Made by a program: the position numbers and the translations under genes | In this document: positions 1 to 7,262 of the stretch, in pieces | Layout: each line of letters starts with the position of its first letter | Numbering within the stretch: position 1 is the stretch's first letter | Virus record (IMG/VR): IMGVR_UViG_3300027777_000052 | Coordinates: 1-50,720 of that record | Strand: one strand, 5' to 3' | Length of the DNA stretch: 50,720 nt | Source: a virus | The notes under the pieces: generated by a model | Database searches by the model: none | Told to the model about the DNA's origin: nothing | The model's input: the letters and a program-made list of their open reading frames with translations, nothing else

Positions 1-258
1 GATTCTGAAATGTTTAATTTTTACTTATCATTAGAATTAACCAACCCAAAAATTGATGGTGTAGATGTTGATGATGATACACTCTACGATTTTATTCAGA
101 ATTTTACTTATAATGACACTGCTCAAGAACAAGAGTTAGATGCTGTTTGGCACATTGTATCATTAATAATTGACAATAAAAATATGTATGATAATACCTA
201 TATGTATTCAAATGCTGTTATTGGATACTTTGACCAATTTGGAAATGGTTTGACTTAA
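1..258 (+). CDS. Hypothetical protein, possibly 5'-truncated
   Basis: The frame is open to the left edge of the window (Asp-Ser-Glu precede the first ATG at 10), so the true start may lie outside; if it starts at 10 the product has 82 residues. The protein is acidic, rich in Asp, Asn and Tyr, without signal peptide, membrane segment or recognised motif. Its stop overlaps the stop of the convergent minus-strand gene by 3 nt (255-258), the tight packing usual in this genome. Function unknown. Confidence 0.6.
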   Translation, partial: DSEMFNFYLSLELTNPKIDGVDVDDDTLYDFIQNFTYNDTAQEQELDAVWHIVSLIIDNKNMYDNTYMYSNAVIGYFDQFGNGLT

Positions 259-623
259 TAAGAAAAATCAACATCAAGGCAAACATTTGAAAACCACATT
301 TCAATTTCATCAAGAATTGAATCTTTAATATCATCTTCAACCCAACTTGGCAAATCTGAAACATATTTCAAATAATCCCAATCACCTTCAAAACCAACCT
401 TTATTTCAATTGGTTCAAGATATATGGTTCCACTATATTTACAACTTTTATATTTTTCGGTCTCCCAAAGGGCAACTTTACCAATCTTATAAGTTACAGA
501 CCAATCCGCATAATCATCATCAGCAGATGAATAAGGCATACTATATTGACCTTCTTTAGTTATAACCTCATCAAACAATTTAATGATGTTCTTTTTAATT
601 AATCCTATTTTTCTATCTTCCAT
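255..623 (-). CDS. Hypothetical acidic protein
   Basis: 122 residues. The N-terminus is basic and helical (KIGLIKKNIIKLFDEV); the rest is rich in Asp, Glu, Tyr and Trp. No family recognised. The start codon shares one base with the stop codon of the upstream gene (TAATG at 621-625), which suggests translational coupling within a three-gene minus-strand operon (2178 to 255). Probably cytoplasmic because no membrane segment or signal is present. Confidence 0.75.
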   Translation of the reverse strand: MEDRKIGLIKKNIIKLFDEVITKEGQYSMPYSSADDDYADWSVTYKIGKVALWETEKYKSCKYSGTIYLEPIEIKVGFEGDWDYLKYVSDLPSWVEDDIKDSILDEIEMWFSNVCLDVDFSY

Positions 624-1657
624 TATACATAGTCAGGAAAAAACTCATTTATGTATTTATCCACCAAACTACTACTCGGATAATCCGGAATTCTAAAATC
701 AAGCCAAGACTCATCACCATTATCCATAAAAGTATTCATCATATTTACCCAAGTAGTAACATAATCAAGGTTATTAGCGTAATATCCCCAATTACCAGTA
801 TCCGCAACATATTTGCTAATAGAATTAAAAACCTCATTTGGATTAAATTTTAATACATAATGTTCAATAAGTTTGTTAGGATTATAATTGGACGGAATTG
901 ATTCCCACTTAGCCGTTTTCATATCAAAGAATGTTTCCAACTCATTTGTCACAGAATTATATACTTCAGTTTCATACGCACTATTATAAGCATTTGAGTG
1001 AATACCATATAAGTCACCCGATAAATCACCCAAATAATCGTTATCTATTAAATACATAAACGATTCCTCATCACCAATTACATCACCCACATTTTCAGGT
1101 GTTAAATTAAAAATACCATCTTCAGAATAATTGTTAAATAAATCAGGTGTTAAATCATCAATCTCAATTTTCAAATTGGTTAATACATCTAACATATGTT
1201 TTTTTAATAGTTCAATATTTGCAGGGTTCAATTCTTCAATAACATCTCTATATACATCATCGGTTGTGTTACCCCATCTATCCCACATATCATCTTCACC
1301 CAATACTATTTTGGCAACATCTCTAGCAGAAGTATCACGACCACCACCATAAAATAACTCAGCTAAATCCTCTCTATCTTTAACATATAAATAATATCCA
1401 TCATCTTTAGTCACAATATCATCTAACTTAGAAACACAAACTCTAAGTGTTTCTTTATCTTTTAAGACATTTAAATTAAAATTTAATATCTCCAATTGAT
1501 AATCACTTAATTCATCATCAAAAGGGTCAATATCATCTAATATGTTTTGTTTTTGGAAGAAGGTAAGTATTTGTCCCATACTACCAAAGATTTTTAATAA
1601 ATCTTCCATTTCTCCATTATTAAATTCGTCTATGTATTCTTGTAATTGTGGTTTCAT
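623..1657 (-). CDS. Hypothetical large acidic protein
   Basis: 344 residues, strongly acidic, with many Asp/Asn/Tyr residues and no signal peptide, membrane helix or recognisable catalytic motif. It begins MKPQLQEYIDEFNNG. It sits between the tagged gene at 1660-2178 (2-nt gap) and the gene at 255-623 (1-nt overlap), so the three are probably co-transcribed. An acidic DNA mimic or a virion-associated protein are possibilities, but neither is supported by a specific motif. Confidence 0.8.
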   Translation of the reverse strand: MKPQLQEYIDEFNNGEMEDLLKIFGSMGQILTFFQKQNILDDIDPFDDELSDYQLEILNFNLNVLKDKETLRVCVSKLDDIVTKDDGYYLYVKDREDLAELFYGGGRDTSARDVAKIVLGEDDMWDRWGNTTDDVYRDVIEELNPANIELLKKHMLDVLTNLKIEIDDLTPDLFNNYSEDGIFNLTPENVGDVIGDEESFMYLIDNDYLGDLSGDLYGIHSNAYNSAYETEVYNSVTNELETFFDMKTAKWESIPSNYNPNKLIEHYVLKFNPNEVFNSISKYVADTGNWGYYANNLDYVTTWVNMMNTFMDNGDESWLDFRIPDYPSSSLVDKYINEFFPDYV

Positions 1658-1659
1658 AA

Positions 1660-2178
1660 TTATTGTTGACTTATATATTCTGAATCAAAAATTATTTTAA
1701 TCCCTGTTTTTGATGTTATGTTCTCTTTGAAATAATCGTTTATACCCCACTGAACCTCGTCACTAATTTCCCATCCGTAATCATCATCATTTAATGCGTC
1801 CTCTAATGTTCTATTTTCATTGTTACCAAGAGTAACACTTCCACCTAAATCATTAACCTTAACACTAACAACTACATTGGGTTTTTTTTCATCCAATTCC
1901 CAATAATCAATGTCATCCACCTCAAAAAAGAAATCATATCCACCATATTCATCTATATGATGTGGGTTCTGAAGTAATAAGGTTTTGGCAAGTTCTTTTG
2001 ATTCTTCCTCACCTCTCCACTCAATTAAGTATTTGTAAGCTTCATCGTAACTAGTAATACCCTCTCTATTATCCAACTTAAACATATTGATAAATTGATT
2101 GTCAATTTCACCCCCAAACTTATCAAAGTATTTGAATATAAAGTTCTTATATCTAGACTCCGTTATTATTAATTTCAT
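1660..2178 (-). CDS. Protein with N-terminal ITES tag, unknown function
   Basis: 172 residues beginning MKLIITESRYKNFIF. The K-L-I-I-T-E-S start is shared, with variations, by several unrelated proteins here (5440-6363, 6831-7151, 9705-11111, 15296-16660, 21600-22994). In T4-like phages short N-termini ending in (I/L)-x-E are capsid-targeting sequences cut by the prohead protease, so this may be a packaged protein; that is inference. The remainder is acidic with a Gly/Asp-rich region and no known domain. First gene of the operon running to 255; divergent from the DUF6915 gene. Confidence 0.8.
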   Translation of the reverse strand: MKLIITESRYKNFIFKYFDKFGGEIDNQFINMFKLDNREGITSYDEAYKYLIEWRGEEESKELAKTLLLQNPHHIDEYGGYDFFFEVDDIDYWELDEKKPNVVVSVKVNDLGGSVTLGNNENRTLEDALNDDDYGWEISDEVQWGINDYFKENITSKTGIKIIFDSEYISQQ

Positions 2179-2204
2179 TCTTTTCTATGCAGTAATTTTA
2201 ATTA

Positions 2205-2216
2205 TAATTATAAATA
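2205..2216 (+). promoter_or_regulatory. TATAAATA element upstream of DUF6915 gene
   Basis: TATAAATA at 2209-2216 ends 15 nt before the ATG at 2232. It matches the T4 late promoter core literally, but most putative late motifs in this window read ATATTTATAA in the direction of the gene, so the assignment is tentative. Confidence 0.3.
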
Positions 2217-2231
2217 GTTAAAACTACAGAA

Positions 2232-2582
2232 ATGGCTCACCCACTTTTACATTCAAAATCATCCGCTAAAAAATTTGGTGGTATTCCGGAGGATTATATC
2301 CATTTACATAATTGGTTAGACGAAACCAAAGCTTGGTATGGTCACTCATTACATAGAATGTGGAGACATCATTCTGAGGGTATATTTGAGATGGAACGAC
2401 TCTTTGGTCAATCATTTCTGAATAGTGATGGAAAAATTGTTTACACTCGTTATGTGGGTGAACAACACGTTAAAGAAGATTGTTATAATTACTTGCCTAG
2501 TGCTAAAGAATGGATACAAGCAATTGAGTCAAAAGAAAAACCGGTTTGGATGATACGGACATTAGATATTAATGTAGATTAA
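2232..2582 (+). CDS. DUF6915 family protein
   Basis: 116 residues with the conserved pattern of a small family found in bacteria and phages (DUF6915 from memory): an MAHPLLHSKSSAKKFGG start, an HNWLDETK segment, a His-rich RMWRHHSEGIF helix, and YVGEQHVKEDCYNYLPS. The many conserved His, Trp and Asp residues suggest a metal site, but the function is unknown. No signal peptide. It is transcribed divergently from the 255-2178 operon and followed after 22 nt by another plus-strand gene. The family call is strong; function cannot be given. Confidence 0.85.
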   Translation: MAHPLLHSKSSAKKFGGIPEDYIHLHNWLDETKAWYGHSLHRMWRHHSEGIFEMERLFGQSFLNSDGKIVYTRYVGEQHVKEDCYNYLPSAKEWIQAIESKEKPVWMIRTLDINVD

Positions 2583-2583
2583 C

Positions 2584-2598
2584 ATATTTATAATAAAA
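2584..2598 (+). promoter_or_regulatory. Putative late promoter (ATATTTATAATAAAA)
   Basis: Full match to the motif that precedes tagged and mobile genes in this window; it ends 6 nt before the ATG at 2605 and starts at the stop codon of the gene at 2232-2582. Confidence 0.5.
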
Positions 2599-2604
2599 AG
2601 ATTT

Positions 2605-3306
2605 ATGCAACCACAAGTTACACCGGAACAATTAAAATCATTAAAACTATTCGCAGTTTATCTACAATCATACGGAGCCGAAACAGCCACTAAAGAATAC
2701 TTTATAGAAGGTTGTTCTATTGATTGGGAAGATGAAGAATTCCGCTCACCGCAGACAAACATATCTATAGAAACTTATGCAAAAATTGATGAGGTTCTTA
2801 AAGAAATTGTTGAAACCAATGAACTAATAGAAAATGCAACCACAGATTGTGACCTTAGAGGACAATTAACACTTGAAATTGATTGTATTAAAAGAACATT
2901 AACCGCTCACGCAACTCAATGGGAATTTGAAAGTAGAGGATATGATTTCTCAAAAACTTTAAATGAAATTTCCGAAGATTATAGCGAAGAAACATATAAT
3001 GAAGTCATCAGATTATTTGAAGAAATTGGTCAGGATGGTGAAGGTGAAGAACAATTTAATGGTGGTGGTGATAGTGGAGCATTAGATGATTATATGAATA
3101 TTAATGGGTCTCAAATACGTCTACCAAAACTTATTGAAGATATGTTATATAAATGGTTAGAAGAAACTGATATAGACTGGTACAACAATGAAGGTGGTCA
3201 AGGTAGTTTTATATTTAGACCAAGACATTCTGAAATTGTTTTAAATTTGGAACAGAACTACGAAGAAAATGTTGATGTCCCATTAAACTTTGAAATAAAA
3301 TTTTAA
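2605..3306 (+). CDS. Hypothetical protein with GGGDSG C-terminal domain
   Basis: 233 residues. The N-terminal two thirds are acidic and helical. The C-terminal part (about 150-233) contains FNGGGDSGALDDY, then LIEDMLYKWLEETDIDWYNNEGGQGSF and a final strand region. A Gly-rich GGGDSG followed by a helix and W-x-N-x-(E/D)-G-G/A is typical of a small domain seen in phages and bacteria (resembling DUF6878, from memory); its function is unknown. An ATATTTATAATAAAA motif lies just upstream and a rho-independent terminator just downstream. Confidence 0.8.
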   Translation: MQPQVTPEQLKSLKLFAVYLQSYGAETATKEYFIEGCSIDWEDEEFRSPQTNISIETYAKIDEVLKEIVETNELIENATTDCDLRGQLTLEIDCIKRTLTAHATQWEFESRGYDFSKTLNEISEDYSEETYNEVIRLFEEIGQDGEGEEQFNGGGDSGALDDYMNINGSQIRLPKLIEDMLYKWLEETDIDWYNNEGGQGSFIFRPRHSEIVLNLEQNYEENVDVPLNFEIKF

Positions 3307-3312
3307 AAATAC

Positions 3313-3343
3313 AAAATCCCCTGATTTCTCAAGGGATTTTTTT
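3313..3343 (+). terminator. Rho-independent terminator
   Basis: AAAATCCC at 3313-3320 pairs with GGGATTTT at 3333-3340 around a 12-nt loop, followed by T residues; it lies 6 nt after the stop of the gene at 2605-3306. Confidence 0.75.
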
Positions 3344-3531
3344 ATAGTCAGGTTGGAAGTTCAATAAGTAAATTAAAAAGAGTTTTAAGTTTTGACAAAT
3401 TAATTTTGAACTGCTGAGTGTTGAGGTTTGAGAACTTTATCATTATCAAAACGTCGAGGACTCTGTTAATAGTTTGTAGGTAATACGGAATAGTCCATAT
3501 ACATTACATTATATTCCTCCCGGACACTGAA
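3344..3531. other. Non-coding gap, content unassigned
   Basis: About 190 nt between a plus-strand terminator and the end of a minus-strand gene. No frame longer than about ten codons with ATG, no tRNA-like fold and no promoter match were found on either strand. It is less AT-biased than other gaps, with a stretch such as CGTCGAGGACTCTG near 3450, so an RNA or a decayed gene is possible but unsupported. Confidence 0.4.
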
Positions 3532-3720
3532 CTATACTTTAGGAACCCCACACTCGAAACAAGTTTTAACAATGATGAAATATCCACCTTCATTATACAA
3601 CTTCAAATATTCCTCAGGGTTTTCCGGTTTAACATATTTGGTTGGTCTTAGATAAGTTCTCTCAACCGGTTTTTCTATATGACAAAAATCACATTCGTCA
3701 AATTCTACATCTCCACTCAT
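3532..3720 (-). CDS. Small zinc-ribbon-like protein
   Basis: 62 residues if started at the ATG at 3720 (MSGDVEFDECDFCH). A longer frame runs to 3816 but would lie inside the upstream gene, while the ATG at 3720 starts 1 nt after that gene's stop at 3722. CDFC near the N-terminus and CFEC near the C-terminus form two C-x2-C knuckles, a typical treble-clef or zinc-ribbon arrangement. Function unknown; nucleic-acid or protein binding is plausible. Confidence 0.75.
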   Translation of the reverse strand: MSGDVEFDECDFCHIEKPVERTYLRPTKYVKPENPEEYLKLYNEGGYFIIVKTCFECGVPKV

Positions 3721-3721
3721 A

Positions 3722-4159
3722 TTATATTTCGGTGATTTGGTTATGGTAATCCAAAATATCTTGAATCTCTTCAATTTGGTTTTCCATATGTTTAACCATC
3801 TCGTCTCTTTCAACAATTGAGATTTCCGTCTCTTTCACTGCAGGTGTCTCACGATTTCTTGAGTAGTAATCCTGAACAATCCCCTCATTACAATCCAAGT
3901 TTTTGATTCTTGCAATCATAGATTTTAATTCCGATAATCTAAAAATGTGGTGATATACCGACCCATTTGCTCTGTGGATGTTTGTTTTAAGTTCCACTAA
4001 CTCATTACTCTTTTGGTTAAGTAATTCCATTGATTCTTTAGCCGAGTATGGTCTAACATTACCAACCTCAACTGAGTTGTATGTCGCCACTTTGGCGTGC
4101 AAATCTTGAATCTCTTTAACCAATCGGTTTTTCTCTTTTAAAGCTTTCTTTATATTCAT
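3722..4159 (-). CDS. DIP1984-like helical protein
   Basis: 145 residues, almost entirely helical with heptad-like spacing. The start MNIKKALKEKNRLVKEIQDL, the middle VELKTNIHRANGS and the following LSELKSMIARIKNLDC resemble the DIP1984 (septicolysin-like) family, which keeps an N-R-x-N segment in the same place. Family function is not established. It is co-directional with the zinc-ribbon gene that follows after 1 nt. No signal peptide. The family assignment rests on remembered pattern only. Confidence 0.65.
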   Translation of the reverse strand: MNIKKALKEKNRLVKEIQDLHAKVATYNSVEVGNVRPYSAKESMELLNQKSNELVELKTNIHRANGSVYHHIFRLSELKSMIARIKNLDCNEGIVQDYYSRNRETPAVKETEISIVERDEMVKHMENQIEEIQDILDYHNQITEI

Positions 4160-4217
4160 AATAAAATTGTTTTATTGTTTGTTTGTATAATATAATCTAT
4201 TTTTTTCTAAAGTCAAA

Positions 4218-4556
4218 TTACCAAACCTCATATGCACAAGTTTTGAACTCACTACCCCTTAATTCTTTAATGGAGTCATCAATAGGTGTAACTATGTATT
4301 TTTGAAAATCATCCGGTTTCATTAAAACTCCTTCTACAAACCCAAATGTTTTAGCAATACCATTTATTACCGACACCATATTATCAATTTGATAATCATC
4401 AGGTATTAAATTTGTTAAAACAATAAAATACTCTCTTGCATCAGGATATGACCAATGTAAATAAAAAAAACGATAGTCAGGGTGTCTCCTTAACTCAGGA
4501 AACTCCTTATACACCTCTTTTAAAATTAACTGTAATCGTTTAGGATATGGATTCAT
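4218..4556 (-). CDS. Hypothetical protein under host-type promoter
   Basis: 112 residues, MNPYPKRLQLILKEVYKEF at the N-terminus, mixed alpha/beta composition with many aromatic residues, no known motif. It has its own promoter (TTTG-N19-TATCTTTG at 4561-4591); the last G of the -7 box is only 5 nt from the A of the ATG, so the transcript may be leaderless or nearly so. Expressed early, if the host-type promoters mark early genes. Function unknown. Confidence 0.75.
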   Translation of the reverse strand: MNPYPKRLQLILKEVYKEFPELRRHPDYRFFYLHWSYPDAREYFIVLTNLIPDDYQIDNMVSVINGIAKTFGFVEGVLMKPDDFQKYIVTPIDDSIKELRGSEFKTCAYEVW

Positions 4557-4559
4557 ACG

Positions 4560-4614
4560 ACAAAGATAATACTTTATTTTATATAAACAAAAAAAAGGAA
4601 CTAAATGTTCCTTT
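4560..4614. repeat. 55-bp direct repeat, copy A (promoter plus terminator)
   Basis: Identical over 55 bp to 5387-5441. The unit contains a full host-type promoter directed at the gene at 4218-4556 and most of the terminator hairpin that serves the gene at 4626-5366. The bases just outside the left end differ (G versus T), so identity is limited to the functional unit. Confidence 0.9.
4561..4591 (-). promoter_or_regulatory. Host-type promoter TTTG-N19-TATCTTTG
   Basis: Minus strand: TTTG (4591-4588), 19-nt spacer, TATCTTTG (4568-4561). This is the Bacteroidota primary sigma consensus (TTTG / TAnnTTTG). It drives the gene at 4218-4556. Confidence 0.85.
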
Positions 4615-4617
4615 TTT
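4591..4617 (-). terminator. Terminator hairpin
   Basis: AAAAAAGGAAC (4591-4601) pairs with GTTCCTTTTTT (4607-4617), loop TAAAT. The minus-strand T-run after the stem merges into the -33 box of the next promoter. It ends the transcript of the gene at 4626-5366. Confidence 0.8.
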
Positions 4618-4625
4618 AAAATGAA

Positions 4626-5366
4626 TTACATTATGTATTCCAAAACCCATTTACCATCCCACTTTTTGACTTGAGATTTAGGAACCCAAAATTCCATTTC
4701 ACCAATCTCATCAACTCTTCTCAAGTAATCCTCACGGAATCTCTCAGCTTGACTTCTATCAGTGATGTAAGAGATTTTCATATTTTTAGCACAAGTTTTT
4801 CCAACTCCTGTTAACATTGAAAACTCATCAGTCAATCTTTTAGCACAACACCCACAAACTTTACTTCTACCCTTTGTCATTTTTCCTGAGAACTTGAACG
4901 CCTTTGGAGAAACCGCCAACAACTTAGTAATGTCAATAACCATTGGGTTAAATTCCAATCCGTAAGTTTCTTTCATTTGTTGACCAATTTTACGACCAAC
5001 AGTTATGGTATCACCCGGAGTAGGAATTTTAAAATTACGAGTGTTCTCTTTATCGTTGTCCTTTTGGATTTGAGTTAAAGTAGCGTTTACTTGTTTATCA
5101 GACAATGTTCCGTATTTAAGTAACTTACCTTTGATTTCGTTGATGAAATTATTTGGACCATCATACTTAGCAATCTTTTGTAAGTTTTCAGACATTGTTT
5201 CAACATTAACTGTTTGAACACCTTTCAACGCTTTCTCAGCAGATTCAAGTTGTTTTGGAGTTAATGAACCCCATCTTTCTAAAGATGATTTAAGATTTAA
5301 TAAGAATTTGTTAGAACCTTGATAATTTCTAACTCTTGAAGCGGTAGTAGTAGTGGTAGTTGTCAT
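4626..5366 (-). CDS. DUF6011-like zinc-motif protein
   Basis: 246 residues from the ATG at 5366; a longer frame would need a TTG inside the promoter. The start is MTTTTTTTASRVRNYQG. Two similar helical units follow (LKSSLERWGSLTPKQLESA and IKGKLLKYGTLSDKQVNATL). Near residues 175-205 lies CGCCAKRLTDEFSMLTGVG followed by KTCAKN, matching the CxxCgrxL...S...GiGp.C pattern of DUF6011 zinc-binding segments. The same helix pair plus DUF6011 order is seen in phage and plasmid proteins of unknown role. It has its own host-type promoter and terminator. Confidence 0.75.
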   Translation of the reverse strand: MTTTTTTTASRVRNYQGSNKFLLNLKSSLERWGSLTPKQLESAEKALKGVQTVNVETMSENLQKIAKYDGPNNFINEIKGKLLKYGTLSDKQVNATLTQIQKDNDKENTRNFKIPTPGDTITVGRKIGQQMKETYGLEFNPMVIDITKLLAVSPKAFKFSGKMTKGRSKVCGCCAKRLTDEFSMLTGVGKTCAKNMKISYITDRSQAERFREDYLRRVDEIGEMEFWVPKSQVKKWDGKWVLEYIM

Positions 5367-5387
5367 AATATATCTGTTTTGTGAGTA

Positions 5388-5418
5388 CAAAGATAATACT
5401 TTATTTTATATAAACAAA
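5388..5418 (-). promoter_or_regulatory. Host-type promoter TTTG-N19-TATCTTTG
   Basis: Minus strand TTTG at 5418-5415, 19-nt spacer, TATCTTTG at 5395-5388; 22 nt from the -7 box to the ATG at 5366. Confidence 0.85.
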
Positions 5419-5420
5419 AA

Positions 5421-5441
5421 AAAGGAACTAAATGTTCCTTT
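5421..5441 (-). terminator. Terminator hairpin overlapping stop codon
   Basis: AAAGGAAC (5421-5428) pairs with GTTCCTTT (5434-5441). The stop codon of the gene at 5440-6363 lies at the base of the stem; the minus-strand T-run follows directly. Confidence 0.75.
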
Positions 5442-6363
5442 AATTTAATAATTCTATTTCTGTGTTACTATCCGTTAAGTAGGATGGATAAGTTCTTAGT
5501 ATGTCCTGTTTAATTGTTTTCATAATACCATCTAATAGTTCGGGGTTGTCTCTAAAGTTGGAATCCGGAATCATTTTTCTATCAATCATTTTACCAGCTT
5601 TAAGAACTTGAATAGATAATTTAATCTTACCATCAACTTCTTCAACATCTTTAATCATAAAATTAACTCTATGAGCATTGTCTCCCCAACCTCCACTAAT
5701 TAATTTTGATTGATTGGTTACTTTATCTTTACGACTAACAAAGTTTGAAATTCTATCTGTATTAACTCGTTCAAGATTATAACGACCATCTATAAGACGT
5801 TCCATCTCACCTTTAGTCACACTTACAACATCTGATTTTAAATTTGAATCATATTTAACAGGATTCACCTGACTCATTTGTTTTCTAGTTGAGGGTGAAT
5901 AAGTATCTAATGTTCTATACCATTGGTCATTAATAAATAAAAACACAGGATAGTATCCGTATGATTTAATTTCGTAATACCAATCATTGTTATTATTCAC
6001 ATTCCACTGTCCTTCAACATTTGACCCCTTAAACGGCATCTTAGCTGTTGCATACTCATAAGCAGTATTGTTAGTAACCTTTCTTTGTTTGAATTGTCTG
6101 TAGTCCTTAAAGTTTTCTTTTGTTAGGTTCTCGTAATCACCATCTGGTCTAAAGTTAGCCGTGTATATTTCATAATACATTGTTGCCTCATTTATTGGCA
6201 TTCCAAAGTATCTTAACATTTCTTTAATAAACTTAATCATCTCGTTTTTAGTACCAGCGTTTTGTTTATTGTCGTTAATGTATTTGAACAACAAAATCTC
6301 CTTCTTATTTAAGACAGGAGACTCTTGTTCTTCTTTTAATATACGTTTAATTAATTCTTTCAT
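5440..6363 (-). CDS. Hypothetical protein with N-terminal tag-like segment
   Basis: 307 residues. The start MKELIKRILKEEQESPVLN ends in a basic amphipathic helix followed by K-E-E, like the I-(K/V)-K-E end of the tag seen at 15296-16660 and 27603-29090, so it may be a virion-packaged protein (inference). The rest has Tyr/Asn-rich central sequence and a basic C-terminal half; no known domain. Packed 1 nt downstream of the Dps-like gene, in the probable operon 7151 to 5440. Confidence 0.75.
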   Translation of the reverse strand: MKELIKRILKEEQESPVLNKKEILLFKYINDNKQNAGTKNEMIKFIKEMLRYFGMPINEATMYYEIYTANFRPDGDYENLTKENFKDYRQFKQRKVTNNTAYEYATAKMPFKGSNVEGQWNVNNNNDWYYEIKSYGYYPVFLFINDQWYRTLDTYSPSTRKQMSQVNPVKYDSNLKSDVVSVTKGEMERLIDGRYNLERVNTDRISNFVSRKDKVTNQSKLISGGWGDNAHRVNFMIKDVEEVDGKIKLSIQVLKAGKMIDRKMIPDSNFRDNPELLDGIMKTIKQDILRTYPSYLTDSNTEIELLN

Positions 6364-6364
6364 T

Positions 6365-6829
6365 TTATTTTAAGAATCTCAATTTGTATAATGTAGAATA
6401 AAGTAATTCTTGGATTGTATCAATTTGATTTTGAATATATGATTCTTTAACACTTTTTCTATCTTTCTCAATAGCCAAGTCTAAAGCTTTAAAATATGAA
6501 ATTAATTGTTCAACATTTTTATAATCTTCAAGTTTAATTGTGTCATATCCGGTAATAATGTTGTGTTTTCCTTGATAACTTTCTACTAAACCGTCAGTTA
6601 AATCACCAATACCTTCATAAAATCCACCCAAAGCCATATGTTCAGCAAAAGATGATTGTGACTTTGTTTGCCAATGAAAAATGTGAACCTGAATTCTTGA
6701 ATGAAGTAATTTAGAAACCAATTTATTGATATTACTTGTTTCAGTTTTTTCTTCTTTTTTAGTTTCCGATTCTTCTTGTTCTCTTAAAAACATATTTCTT
6801 TTTTTGAATTGCATTAAATTTTTTTCCAT
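6365..6829 (-). CDS. Dps/ferritin-like helical protein
   Basis: 154 residues. After a variable N-terminus (MFLREQEES, a possible L-R-E cleavage site) a ferritin-like core begins: LLHSRIQVHIFHWQTKSQS, then HMALGGFYEGIGDLTDGLVE and SYQGKHN. The H-x3-H-W-Q-T spacing and the D-x-x-D-x-L-V-E motif are those of Dps-type four-helix proteins (DUF5856-like in phages), where His, Asp and Glu bind iron. A role in protecting phage DNA or as a capsid-internal protein is possible. Second gene of the operon 7151 to 5440. Confidence 0.7.
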   Translation of the reverse strand: MEKNLMQFKKRNMFLREQEESETKKEEKTETSNINKLVSKLLHSRIQVHIFHWQTKSQSSFAEHMALGGFYEGIGDLTDGLVESYQGKHNIITGYDTIKLEDYKNVEQLISYFKALDLAIEKDRKSVKESYIQNQIDTIQELLYSTLYKLRFLK

Positions 6830-6830
6830 T

Positions 6831-7151
6831 TTATTTTCCTATTATTAGGTCGTCAAACCCTAGTTTATTCATTCCACCAACTTCTTCATCGTCTTTTAGT
6901 TCGTCATACATATATGCTTTAACAACTGACGTAATACTTTGTTCCGCTTGGGCTATTTTACTTTCCATCCAATCGTCCAATTGAACATCACCCTCTTCTT
7001 CCATTTTCTCCCACATTTTTTCAGCCATTTTAGCGATGGTAAAAAGAAATTGTTTAGACATATAAGAACCACGACCCTCATCTTCTTTAATAGTTTTCAT
7101 TTTGGTAACCAACTTTTCAAGTTGTTTTTCTGTTAATATAATATCCTTCAT
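6831..7151 (-). CDS. Small helical protein with N-terminal LTE tag
   Basis: 106 residues from the ATG at 7151; an upstream in-frame ATG at 7184 would put the putative late promoter (7159-7172) inside the gene. It starts MKDIILTEKQLEKLVTKMKT, the clearest short form of the recurrent tag (I-L-T-E-x-x-L-x-x-L-V). The rest is helical and acidic with a WMESKIAQAEQSIT segment like small helical proteins of other large phages. Function unknown. First gene of the operon with the Dps-like protein. Confidence 0.8.
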   Translation of the reverse strand: MKDIILTEKQLEKLVTKMKTIKEDEGRGSYMSKQFLFTIAKMAEKMWEKMEEEGDVQLDDWMESKIAQAEQSITSVVKAYMYDELKDDEEVGGMNKLGFDDLIIGK

Positions 7152-7158
7152 ATTCAGT

Positions 7159-7172
7159 TTATTTATAAATAT
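7159..7172 (-). promoter_or_regulatory. Putative late promoter (ATATTTATAAATAA)
   Basis: On the minus strand ATATTTATAAATAA ends 7 nt before the ATG at 7151. It follows a terminator directly, as other promoters in this window do. Confidence 0.5.
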
Positions 7173-7186
7173 CACATAAAACAAAA

Positions 7187-7209
7187 AACCCCCACGTTAT
7201 GTGAGGGTT
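7187..7209 (-). terminator. Terminator hairpin
   Basis: Arms 7187-7195 and 7201-7209 pair with one C-A mismatch around GTTAT; a minus-strand T6 run follows. It ends the transcript of the gene at 7263-7766. Confidence 0.7.
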
Positions 7210-7262
7210 AATTTTGGACCAACATAATGTCGGCGACTCCACCATCCTATCTTTAAAGAGAA

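Larger units (their letters stand above)
5387..5441. repeat. 55-bp direct repeat, copy B
   Basis: Identical to 4560-4614. Here the promoter drives the gene at 4626-5366 and the hairpin ends the gene at 5440-6363, overlapping its stop codon. Confidence 0.9.

Noticed and set aside
2209-2216. TATAAATA as a T4-type late promoter for the whole genome
   Set aside because: Most motif copies read ATATTTATAA towards the gene, the reverse complement of the T4 core, at steady distance from the ATG and with AAAA after it. Only 2209 and possibly 9361 fit the T4 orientation, so the T4 reading was kept only as an alternative.
3344-3531. tRNA gene in the unexplained gap
   Set aside because: No T-loop GTTCxA with matching acceptor stem and anticodon arm could be folded on either strand.
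4185-4217. Minus-strand TTGACT-N18-TATTAT resembling an E. coli sigma-70 promoter
   Set aside because: AT-rich gaps give such matches by chance, and the strong promoters in this window have the Bacteroidota form instead.
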